A DNA stretch of 58,284 nt. It comes from Lentisphaerota bacterium. Lineage in GTDB: Bacteria; Verrucomicrobiota; Kiritimatiellia; RFP12; UBA1067. The notes below the pieces were generated by a model. The model made no database searches. It saw nothing but the letters and a program-made list of their open reading frames with translations, and had not been told where the DNA came from. The stretch spans positions 1 to 58,284 of the forward strand of contig SUWC01000010.1 of NCBI GenBank assembly GCA_015061665.1. Direction: 5' to 3'. A program made the position numbers and the translations under genes. This document shows, in pieces, positions 51,408 through 58,284 of this stretch; position 1 is the stretch's first letter, and every line of letters begins with the position of its first letter.

Positions 51408-52709
51408 GTGAAGTGGCTCTTTTACAACCTCGCCTTTGCGGCGGTGTTTCCGTTCCTATTGCCTGGCTTCCTCCTCAGGATGTGCAGGCGCGGCGGCTAC
51501 TCCAAGCGCATGGGCGATAGATTCGCAGTCTACCCCCCGGATGTCATCAACCGCTTCCGCGCCATGCGGAAGCGTCCCGTGTGGGTGCATGCCGTGTCCG
51601 TTGGGGAAGTCCAGGTCGCGGGACAGCTCATGCGCGAATGGCGCAGGGTGGAGCCTGACGTATCCTTCTGCTTTTCGACGACAAGCTCGACCGGATGGAA
51701 GATCGCAGAGCCGCTCGTGACGGACGCCGACGTGCTCATCTACAATCCGCTCGACTTCCCCAATTTCGTAAAGTCCGCGCTCGCGACGGTGCGTCCCCGC
51801 GCAGTCGTCCTGACGGAGAGCGAGATATGGCCGGTTTTCGTGCGCAGGGCGCGCAGGCTCGGCATCCCGCTTTTTCTCATCAATGCCCGCGTCAGCGACC
51901 GAAGCGCGCCTCGCTATGCGAAGGCGAAATTCCTGTTCCGCGATGTTTTCGGATGCTTCACGCGCATGTTCGCGCAGTCAGACCTTGATGCGAGCCGCCT
52001 TGTCGCGGCAGGCGCGCCGGAATCGCGCGTGAAGGTGACGGGGAGCTTCAAGTTCGACGTCGCCCGCAGGAACCCAGACAAGGAGCGCGAGATGCGGGAG
52101 TGGACCGGAGGCGCGCGCAACGTCCTGCTCGGCGGCTCGACATGGCCAGGCGAGGACGAGGCGATGCTGCGCATTGCGGAGCGCGTCCCGAACGCGACGC
52201 TTGTCATCGCGCCGCGCCACTTCGAGAAGGCCGATGCCGTCGAGGCGAACATCAGGAAGCACGGCTTCGACTGCGTGCGCCGTTCGCGCGGCGAATCTGC
52301 CGCGTCCGCAGCGCCGTCAGGAAGACGGACCGTTTTCCTTGCGGACACGACGGGCGAGCTGATGGGGCTATACGGCATCGCGGACGCCGTGTTCGTCGGC
52401 AAGTCGCTCTGCGAGCACGGCTCGCAGAACATGATCGAACCGTGCCTTTGCGGGAAGCCGACGGTCGTCGGTCCGTTTACCGAGAATTTCCGTCCTGTAA
52501 TGAGCGACCTGCTTTCCTCGGACGCAATCGTCCAGGTCAAGGACGAGGATGAACTGTCCGACACGATCGCGGGCTGGTTCGCGAATCCCTCCGAGGCCTC
52601 CGCCCTTGGCGCTCGCGCTGCTTCCGCCGTGGCTTCTCGCGTCGGCGTGGTGCCGTCGTGCGTCGGAAGAATCAGGTCGCTTATCGACGGAATGCAAGGA
52701 CCGGTGTGA
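51408..52709 (+). CDS. waaA: 3-deoxy-D-manno-octulosonic acid (Kdo) transferase
   Basis: The product is 433 aa with a GTG start. It attaches Kdo to lipid A. An N-terminal membrane anchor (about 4-22) is followed by 'WVHAVSVGEVQVA' with the catalytic Glu, 'TSSTGWKIAEPL' and 'VVLTESEIWPVFVRRA'. The C-terminal half has 'VFVGKSLCEHGSQNMIEPCLCGKPTVVGP', the Kdo-transferase signature. It proves a lipid A-containing outer membrane. Confidence 0.95.
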   Translation: MKWLFYNLAFAAVFPFLLPGFLLRMCRRGGYSKRMGDRFAVYPPDVINRFRAMRKRPVWVHAVSVGEVQVAGQLMREWRRVEPDVSFCFSTTSSTGWKIAEPLVTDADVLIYNPLDFPNFVKSALATVRPRAVVLTESEIWPVFVRRARRLGIPLFLINARVSDRSAPRYAKAKFLFRDVFGCFTRMFAQSDLDASRLVAAGAPESRVKVTGSFKFDVARRNPDKEREMREWTGGARNVLLGGSTWPGEDEAMLRIAERVPNATLVIAPRHFEKADAVEANIRKHGFDCVRRSRGESAASAAPSGRRTVFLADTTGELMGLYGIADAVFVGKSLCEHGSQNMIEPCLCGKPTVVGPFTENFRPVMSDLLSSDAIVQVKDEDELSDTIAGWFANPSEASALGARAASAVASRVGVVPSCVGRIRSLIDGMQGPV

Positions 52710-52711
52710 TT

Positions 52712-53020
52712 ATGGATGTATCAATTGCAGAAGTGATGGAGTTCGCCATGCTGTTCGCGTTCGGCTTTTCGTGGCCGTTCGCGATTCTCAAGACGTGGCG
52801 CGCGAAGCGCGTGGACGGAAAGTCCCCGATGTTCATGACGATTGTGCTCGTCGGATACATGTGCGGAATCGCCGCGCGCCTACTCGACGGCGCGTCGTCC
52901 AACGACTGGCTCTGCATCGTCTATCTCGTCGACATGGCTCTCGTCTCGACGGATCTCGCGCTTTATTTCCGCTACTCGCGCAGAAACCGTAATGACAGTC
53001 TGGATCGTAAACCCGTTTGA
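52712..53020 (+). CDS. Small PQ-loop (SemiSWEET-like) membrane protein
   Basis: The product is 102 aa with three predicted helices. 'SWPFAILKTWRAKRVDGKSPMFM' resembles the PQ-loop motif and the following basic loop of SemiSWEET sugar carriers, although the PQ itself reads as PF. It begins 2 bp after waaA and its last 29 nt overlap the glycosyltransferase gene. A sugar or lipid-linked sugar transport role is inferred. Confidence 0.7.
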   Translation: MDVSIAEVMEFAMLFAFGFSWPFAILKTWRAKRVDGKSPMFMTIVLVGYMCGIAARLLDGASSNDWLCIVYLVDMALVSTDLALYFRYSRRNRNDSLDRKPV

Positions 53021-54125
53021 CAACCTGCCGACCGAGGGCAATCGCCCCCAGCGGTACTGGCTGATGGCGAGGGCGTTCGCTCGCTCTGGACACAGGGTTG
53101 TCCTGTGGACGAGCGATTTCTCCCATGCCACAAAGGCGAAGCGCAGGAAGGTCCGCGAGTGCGATGACGGCTTTGACGTGCGCATGGTCGCCACAAGACC
53201 GTATCCGAGGAACATCTGCCTGGCGCGAGTCCTGAGCCACAGGAAGCTTGCAAAGGGCTGGCTGCGTCAAGCGCAAGCGGAGGAGGCGCGGCCGGACGTT
53301 GTCGTCGCCAGCACTCCGCCCCTTGGGCTGTGCGATGCGGCGCGGCGATATGCGCGCGAAGCCAAGGCGGTTTTCGTCTGCGACATAATGGACGCCTGGC
53401 CGGAGACGTTCTGCCGCATTGCGCCGCGATGGGCGCTCTTCCCCCTGAGGCGCGTGGCCCGCAGGCTCTACACCGGTGCCGATGCTATCAGCGCAGTCTC
53501 CAGGCGGTACGTCGGCATGGCGGCAGCCTATGGCGCAAAGTCGCCGATGCACTGCTGCAATCATGGGATAGAGATTGGGGAATGGGGAGCGGGGAATGGG
53601 GAACGGGGAGCGGGGATTGTGTATGTCGGCTCTTTTGGCATGTCCTATGACTTGGAGACGGTTATTGACGCCGTGCGGCAGATGGATGATGCGACGCTTG
53701 ACATTGCGGGCGGTGGGCCGAAGGAGTCCGCATTGCGTCAGCGGGCCGCGGACTGCGGGAGGATACGTTTCCATGGATACCTCGGAGAGTCGGAGCTTCG
53801 GGACCTTCTTTCGAAAAGCAGAATCGGCGTGATCCCGATGTTCCCAGACAGCTGCGTCGGGATTCCCTACAAGCTTGCGGACTACGCGGCGGCGGGGCTG
53901 AAGGTCGTGGAGTCGCTCGGAGGCGAGACTGGCGAGCTCGTTGCCAGGTATCACGCGGGCTGCCATTACGAGGCGGGGAACGTCGAGTCGCTGCGCGAGG
54001 CCATCGCTTCGGCAGCCAAAATCAGTGGTCCAAACGATCCCGCCTTCGCAAGTCACTTCGATGCTTCGGCTATCATGTCGGACTATGTCGCCTGGGTCGA
54101 GAATCTCAGGACAGCACACGGTTGA
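52992..54125 (+). CDS. GT4-family glycosyltransferase (WbuB-like)
   Basis: The product is 377 aa. The N-terminal Rossmann domain has 'PTEGNRPQRYWLMARAFARSGHRVVLWT'. The C-terminal domain has 'IVYVGSFGMSYDLETVIDA' and a donor-site segment 'GVIPMFPDSCVGIPYKLADYAAAGLKVV', where GT4 enzymes have the E-x7-E region; here the first Glu appears replaced. The linker between domains (196-209) is encoded by a heptad array. It overlaps the PQ-loop gene by 29 nt. It probably adds a sugar to a surface glycan. Confidence 0.85.
   Translation: MTVWIVNPFDNLPTEGNRPQRYWLMARAFARSGHRVVLWTSDFSHATKAKRRKVRECDDGFDVRMVATRPYPRNICLARVLSHRKLAKGWLRQAQAEEARPDVVVASTPPLGLCDAARRYAREAKAVFVCDIMDAWPETFCRIAPRWALFPLRRVARRLYTGADAISAVSRRYVGMAAAYGAKSPMHCCNHGIEIGEWGAGNGERGAGIVYVGSFGMSYDLETVIDAVRQMDDATLDIAGGGPKESALRQRAADCGRIRFHGYLGESELRDLLSKSRIGVIPMFPDSCVGIPYKLADYAAAGLKVVESLGGETGELVARYHAGCHYEAGNVESLREAIASAAKISGPNDPAFASHFDASAIMSDYVAWVENLRTAHG
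53577..53618 (+). repeat. Heptad array x6 in the GT4 gene
   Basis: Six 7-bp units (GGGGAAT, GGGGAGC, GGGGAAT, GGGGAAC, GGGGAGC, GGGGATT) encode 'GEWGAGNGERGAG' between the two Rossmann domains. Confidence 0.95.
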
Positions 54126-54130
54126 GGAAT

Positions 54131-55540
54131 ATGCGCATAGCTTTGTTATCCAACGTTACAATCGATGCCTTGGCGCGGATGCTGCCAGGGCACGAGGTAT
54201 GGACAGCCCCGGGATATGGCGCCTGGGCCGAAGCAGCCTTGGCGTCAGAGGACCTTGCCGAGTTCAATCCCCAGGCTGTCTTTCTTCTGCTCGACAGGTC
54301 GCACTGCAGCGTAGACGTCGACTTGGTGCCGGTTGCCAAGGCGAAGCTTGAGGCACGTCTGCCGTTGGCGACGGTGGTCGTCGTTGATTTGGAAGACCTC
54401 TCCGCCGGTACATCCGGCTTCTACGACGAACGCATGTGGCAGTTGGCGTCGCAGCCATGGGGGCTTTCGGGGCTCAAGGCAATAGCAGGCGAAATTGGGC
54501 GCCTCATCGGTCTCATGCGTTCGGGCGCGAGGAAGGTCCTTGCCGTCGACTTTGACGGCGTCCTTTGGGATGGCCTCATCGGTGAGGATGGCGTAGACGG
54601 CATCACGCCAAGGACAGGGCTGCAGAAGTGGCTGCTCGGACTTAAGGCGCGCGGCGTCGTGCTCGTTGGACTAAGCAAGAACAATGCATCGGACGTCGAG
54701 CCGGTTTGGAAAGACGACCGCATGGTCTTGTCCAAGGACGACTTCGTCGCAATGCGCGTGGATTGGAACGAAAAGTCCGGCAACCTGACGGCGGTTGCGC
54801 AGGAGCTAAACCTGGGACAGGATGCGTTTGTGTTTCTGGACGACAATCCGGTAGAGCGCGCTGAGATGTCGTCGCGATTGCCGATGGTCGCTGTGCCGCA
54901 GTGGCCTGACGAAGACGATGCTTTGCCGGCGTTCCTTCGTCACGTCGAGCGACTCTACTTCCCCGAGCTTCGGGTTACAGGAGAGGACAGGGCGAAGACC
55001 GCACAGTATCAGGCCGAGGCGGCAAGGCGCGCGCTTGCCAAGGACGTGACGATTGACGACTATCTCGCAAGCCTGGCGATCTGGGTGGATGTGCATCCCG
55101 TCAGGGACGAAGAGGTTCCCCGCGTGGCGCAGCTCTCGCAGAAAACGAACCAGTTCAACGTGTCCACCAACCGCTACACAATGGAGGAAGTCGCGAAGTT
55201 GGCCTCCGACCCGAGCTGCATTGTCCTAGCCGTCCGCTCCGGCGATCGCTTCGGGGACCTTGGGCTTATCGCCTTTGTCGCGGTCCGGCTGCATGGCGAG
55301 AAGGCGGCGGTATTGGACTTCGTCATGAGCTGCCGCGCCATGAACAGGCGCATCGAGTTTTCGATTGAGGAAGATCTGGAGCGGCGGCTGGCGTCAATGG
55401 GAGTGCGCGAGGTCGAGGCTGTCTGGAAACGCACGCAAAAGAACGCGCCGGTGGAGCGCCTTTTCGAAGAGCTTGGCTACGAGGTCGTCGTCGGCGGACC
55501 AGACGAGAAGCACTACAGGCGGAGCTTGGCAAAATGGTAA
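54131..55540 (+). CDS. FkbH-like HAD-superfamily protein
   Basis: The product is about 469 aa. The HAD motif 'DFDGVLWDG' lies at 140-148, with nucleophile D140 and acid D142. 'LSKNNASDVEPVW' and 'FLDDNPVERAEM' complete the FkbH subfamily pattern. The C-terminal GNAT-like part has 'QLSQKTNQFNVSTNRYT' and 'FVMSCRAMNRRIEFSIEEDL'. FkbH proteins load glyceryl groups from bisphosphoglycerate onto carrier proteins, and relatives occur in surface glycan loci. No acyl-carrier protein is seen nearby. A TTG 9 nt upstream is open, but GAGG favours 54131. Confidence 0.88.
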   Translation: MRIALLSNVTIDALARMLPGHEVWTAPGYGAWAEAALASEDLAEFNPQAVFLLLDRSHCSVDVDLVPVAKAKLEARLPLATVVVVDLEDLSAGTSGFYDERMWQLASQPWGLSGLKAIAGEIGRLIGLMRSGARKVLAVDFDGVLWDGLIGEDGVDGITPRTGLQKWLLGLKARGVVLVGLSKNNASDVEPVWKDDRMVLSKDDFVAMRVDWNEKSGNLTAVAQELNLGQDAFVFLDDNPVERAEMSSRLPMVAVPQWPDEDDALPAFLRHVERLYFPELRVTGEDRAKTAQYQAEAARRALAKDVTIDDYLASLAIWVDVHPVRDEEVPRVAQLSQKTNQFNVSTNRYTMEEVAKLASDPSCIVLAVRSGDRFGDLGLIAFVAVRLHGEKAAVLDFVMSCRAMNRRIEFSIEEDLERRLASMGVREVEAVWKRTQKNAPVERLFEELGYEVVVGGPDEKHYRRSLAKW

Positions 55541-56193
55541 CCATCGAACATGAGAGGGCCCTGGGCGGCGCGTCCATCCTTGGCATCGACGAGGCGGGGA
55601 GAGGTCCGCTGGTCGGCGGCGTATATGCGGCCGCGGTGACTGTGCCGATTCCGCTTGCGGAGCGACTGCTGGAAGGGGAGTGGTCTGGCATCAATGATTC
55701 CAAGGCCCTCAGCGCGAAGAAGCGCGAGCGGCTTGCCGAAGTCATAAAGACGACGCCTGGCTGTCGTTGGGCCGTGGCAAGCGCGTCGCCGGCCGAGATA
55801 GACCAGCTGAACATCCTCAACGCCACCTACCTCGCAATGCGCAGGGCGGCGGAGGATGTCGGACGGCAGCTTGGACACGGCGACATCAAGATACTGGTGG
55901 ACGGCAATCCGGCGAAGAACCTGCCCTATCCATCGCAGAACCTGGTGAAGGGCGACGCCAAGTCGCTTTTCATCGCAGCGGCGTCGATCCTTGCCAAGAC
56001 TGCGCGCGACGCGGACTGCCAGCGGCTTGAGCGAGAGTATCCAGGCTATGGATTCGCGAAGCACAAGGGCTACCCGACAAAGGCGCACATGGCCGCATTG
56101 GCCAAGCTTGGTCCGTGTCCCGAGCATCGCCGTTCGTTCGGTCCCGTTGCCGCATACACGGGCGGGTACCTGTTCCCGCCAGGGGCATTATGA
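55534..56193 (+). CDS. rnhB: Ribonuclease HII
   Basis: The product is 219 aa. RNase HII removes ribonucleotides from DNA and RNA/DNA hybrids. The active site has D19-E20 in 'GIDEAGRGPLVG', a third Asp in 'ILVDGNP' and a fourth in 'ILAKTARDADC'. 'NDSKALSAKKRERL' is also typical. It overlaps the FkbH-like gene by 7 nt. The stop TGA doubles as the extended part of the next promoter. Confidence 0.95.
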   Translation: MVTIEHERALGGASILGIDEAGRGPLVGGVYAAAVTVPIPLAERLLEGEWSGINDSKALSAKKRERLAEVIKTTPGCRWAVASASPAEIDQLNILNATYLAMRRAAEDVGRQLGHGDIKILVDGNPAKNLPYPSQNLVKGDAKSLFIAAASILAKTARDADCQRLEREYPGYGFAKHKGYPTKAHMAALAKLGPCPEHRRSFGPVAAYTGGYLFPPGAL

Positions 56194-56199
56194 TAAAAT
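56191..56199 (+). promoter_or_regulatory. Extended -10 promoter overlapping the rnhB stop
   Basis: TGA-TAAAAT uses the rnhB stop codon as TGn. The leader to the ATG at 56245 is about 40 nt and has AAAGGAG. Confidence 0.5.
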
Positions 56200-56244
56200 A
56201 GTGCTGTACAGTATAGAAAGAACCCAACACCTAAAGGAGCCGTT

Positions 56245-58146
56245 ATGACAGCAATCGCCAGTAAAGCCATCGTCATTGCCGCAGGCCTTGCGGCAGCAGC
56301 ATTTGCCACTCCTGCCGGCGCGACGGACGCCGTTCCGCTCCGCGGAATCGTGGAGGGCTACTACGGACGTCCGTGGGGGACGGAAGGGCGTCTCTCGCTC
56401 ATCAAGTTCATGGGCGAGATGGACATGAACGTCTTCATATACGGACCGAAGGACGACCCATATCACCACGACAAATGGCGCGAGCCGTATCCTGAGTCCG
56501 AAATGGCAGACTTCCGCCGTCTGCTCGACTGCGCCAGGGAAAACAAGATTTCCATCTACTGGGCGATCCACCTCGGCGACGGCTTCCGGAAGGGCAGCGA
56601 AGAAGACTACGCCGCGCTCTTCGGGAAACTCGGGCTCATGTACGACGCGGGTTTCCGCGCTTTCGCCGTGTTCTTCGACGACTTCGGCGGGGCGGACGCC
56701 TCGTTCCACGCCGAAATCTGCAACCGCATAGTTCGGGACTTCCTTGGCGCGCGGTCGGACTGTGCGCCGCTTATCATGTGTCCCAACGTCTACTGGGGCT
56801 TCGGCCATCCATACCAGAAGACGCTCGGGCGAGAACTAGACAAGAGCGTCTTGATCATGTGGACTGGCAAGACCGTCTGCTCGGATATCCGGGCCGAGGA
56901 TGTCGCCAAGATAACCGAGGACTTCCAGCGTCCGCCGTTCATCTGGTGGAACTGGCCCGTGAACGACTACTGCCGCTCCAGCCTCCTCCTGGGCCGCACA
57001 TACGGACTCGACAAGTGCCGCCTGGCGGGTCTGGTCTCAAACCCCATGGAGAACTGCGAGGCAAGCAAGATCGCGCTCTACGGCATCGCGAAGTGGTGTT
57101 CCGATCCGGACGGCTTTGACTCGGGCAAGGCGTGGGATGAGGCGTTCTCCAAGATATATTCCGATCCCGAAGTCGCGAAGGCCATGCGCATTTTCGCCGA
57201 GCACAATTCCGACCCAGGCCCGACTGTCCACGGTTTCCGCCGCGAGGAAAGCGCCTCCGCCGCGCCGCTCTGCGCGAAGGCGACGGCCGAACTGGATGCG
57301 GGAGGCGCGCTTTCGGAAGAGACGCGCACAAAGGCCGAGTCGCTGTTCAAGGAAGTGCTTGAAGCGAGCATGGATCTCGAAGTGATTCTTCCCAAGGGAC
57401 GCTATGACCTTGGATGGGAGATGGAGGGCTGGCTGGAGGACGAAATCAGCCTGATGCACCAGGGGCTGAGCGCGCTCAAGATGCTGGCCTGCGAATCGCC
57501 TGAAGATGCTGATTCGGCGATTGCGGGAATGCGCGCTGCGCGCCGCGGAGCGGTGGAGTCCGCATCACGCCACCGGGAAAAGTTCCAGGCAGCGACGTTT
57601 GCTGCCGACAAGCGCTACGTAAAGCCGCCAGTCGCGTCGGCACGCGAGCTTCGTCCGCTCGTGGAGAAGCTGTCGCTCGCCGCGCTTAGGCGCCAGCTCG
57701 CCATGCGTGGACGCGCGAGTGCGGTCGAGGGCGAGGCAGCCAGGGCTTTTTCGACGGCAAAGTCGCTTTCGGGGCTTGTGGCCGCGAGGGACGGAAAGTA
57801 CGTTTCTCTTTCGCGCGTCATGGAGGTGCGCGATGTCGCGCCCGGAGAGACGTTCGGCATCTCCGTTCCGAAGTCTTGGGCCACGGACTACTTCCACGCG
57901 CGCCTTGGCGAGGCTGCGGCGAAGGCCGGCGTAATCGAGGTGTCGAAGGACGGCGCGGCCTGGGCGAAGCTTGCCACGCACAACGGCGGCGGCGAGATGC
58001 AGACGCGCCTGAACCCGGCCGACGGATGGCGCTTTGCGCGCTACCGCAACGCGTCTGCGGAGACGGTCGGCGTGAAGATAGAGCTCTTCAAGTTTGACGT
58101 GACTGGCAGCGTGAGCGCTGTCGACGACCTTCTTGGCGAACTGTAG
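56245..58146 (+). CDS. Secreted GH84 beta-N-acetylglucosaminidase
   Basis: The product is 633 aa with a signal peptide ('AIVIAAGLAAAAFATPAGA'). 'RGIVEGYYGRPW' (33-44) is the GH84 signature, and the catalytic Asp pair is D145-D146 in 'FFDDFGG'. 'WTGKTVCSDI' and 'WWNWPVNDY' line the sugar site. The C-terminal 250 residues are helical and then a beta-rich, possibly sugar-binding domain. It would remove N-acetylglucosamine from host or dietary glycans by substrate-assisted catalysis. Confidence 0.92.
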   Translation: MTAIASKAIVIAAGLAAAAFATPAGATDAVPLRGIVEGYYGRPWGTEGRLSLIKFMGEMDMNVFIYGPKDDPYHHDKWREPYPESEMADFRRLLDCARENKISIYWAIHLGDGFRKGSEEDYAALFGKLGLMYDAGFRAFAVFFDDFGGADASFHAEICNRIVRDFLGARSDCAPLIMCPNVYWGFGHPYQKTLGRELDKSVLIMWTGKTVCSDIRAEDVAKITEDFQRPPFIWWNWPVNDYCRSSLLLGRTYGLDKCRLAGLVSNPMENCEASKIALYGIAKWCSDPDGFDSGKAWDEAFSKIYSDPEVAKAMRIFAEHNSDPGPTVHGFRREESASAAPLCAKATAELDAGGALSEETRTKAESLFKEVLEASMDLEVILPKGRYDLGWEMEGWLEDEISLMHQGLSALKMLACESPEDADSAIAGMRAARRGAVESASRHREKFQAATFAADKRYVKPPVASARELRPLVEKLSLAALRRQLAMRGRASAVEGEAARAFSTAKSLSGLVAARDGKYVSLSRVMEVRDVAPGETFGISVPKSWATDYFHARLGEAAAKAGVIEVSKDGAAWAKLATHNGGGEMQTRLNPADGWRFARYRNASAETVGVKIELFKFDVTGSVSAVDDLLGEL

Positions 58147-58164
58147 CTCCGGCTGCTCCTACGG

Positions 58165-58227
58165 CCAACGCATCAAAAATTCCTTCTCCCCGCTGACGCG
58201 GTGTAGAACGAATTTTTGATGCGTTGG
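58165..58227. repeat. Long hairpin with 18-bp perfect arms
   Basis: CCAACGCATCAAAAATTC (58165-58182) and its exact complement (58210-58227) flank a 27-nt loop. It follows the GH84 gene and may act as terminator, but no T-run follows. It shares the GCATCAAA core with the terminator at 18426. The remaining bases to 58284 show nothing recognisable. Confidence 0.75.
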
Positions 58228-58284
58228 AAGTGTTTCAGCAGCCAACAACCAGCGATCAGCGCCCAATCCGGGCGGTCGTGGCGC

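Noticed and set aside
1-58284. tRNA, rRNA, CRISPR arrays and transposases
   Set aside because: No T-loop-type sequences in a cloverleaf context, no spaced direct repeats of CRISPR type, and no transposase motifs were found on reading both strands.

Overview
The window looks like the chromosome of a GC-rich, Gram-negative, carbohydrate-degrading bacterium of the Kiritimatiellota/Lentisphaerota/Verrucomicrobiota group, most likely a gut Kiritimatiellae-type lineage. This is inferred from lipopolysaccharide genes (waaA, an LptF/G permease), many secreted glycoside hydrolases, SUMF1-domain proteins, BspA/InlB-type surface repeats, a PPi-dependent phosphofructokinase, and very regular extended -10 promoters (TGnTATAAT). 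No rRNA, tRNA, CRISPR array, transposase or phage module was seen.

Layout. 1-2112: gene end, a regulator-like protein with the tail common in macro-domain proteins, and small hypotheticals including a DUF1232 protein. 2157-5696: a compact, AT-richer four-gene operon (small acidic protein, glycine-zipper protein, 336-aa unknown, Ycf46-like AAA+ ATPase), followed by a predicted three-way-junction RNA element. This is the best candidate for an undescribed system. 5838-9884: a half-length SEDS-like membrane protein, a lipoprotein and a large BspA/InlB repeat surface protein. 9920-14164: xylulokinase, then pyrK-pyrD-lptF/G on the minus strand. 14240-24085: a secreted serine hydrolase, an ECF sigma factor, a putative anti-sigma factor, two paralogous SUMF1 proteins and a two-domain glycosidase. 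Two near-identical ECF-type promoters with identical geometry tie this part together as a local regulon. 24193-25987: a DUF1703-type AAA-like/PD-(D/E)XK protein. 26294-34014: a low-GC surface protein and a predicted beta-1,3-glucan unit (beta-helix protein plus GH81 with two discoidin domains). 34058-37018: candidate small RNA and a secreted subtilisin. 43082-37026 (minus): seven-gene housekeeping operon ribH-pfp-mazG-ispH-dsbD-hydroxyacid dehydrogenase-tsaE. 43110-46095: GH2 glycosidase divergent from a small membrane protein. 46085-49927: acyl-CoA ligase, tmk, lysS. 49950-56193: envelope glycan genes (short UDP-sugar dehydrogenase-like protein, NeuD-type acyltransferase, waaA, PQ-loop protein, GT4, FkbH-like) and rnhB. 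56191-58146: GH84 hexosaminidase.

Two sequence-level themes cut across the genes. Many promoters have an extended -10, and six genes appear to be transcribed without a leader because TATAAT lies 6-8 nt before ATG. Arrays of a 7-bp G-rich unit (GGGGAAC/T and variants) are inserted in frame in four unrelated protein genes. All functional calls rest on motif recognition by eye; no database search was run.
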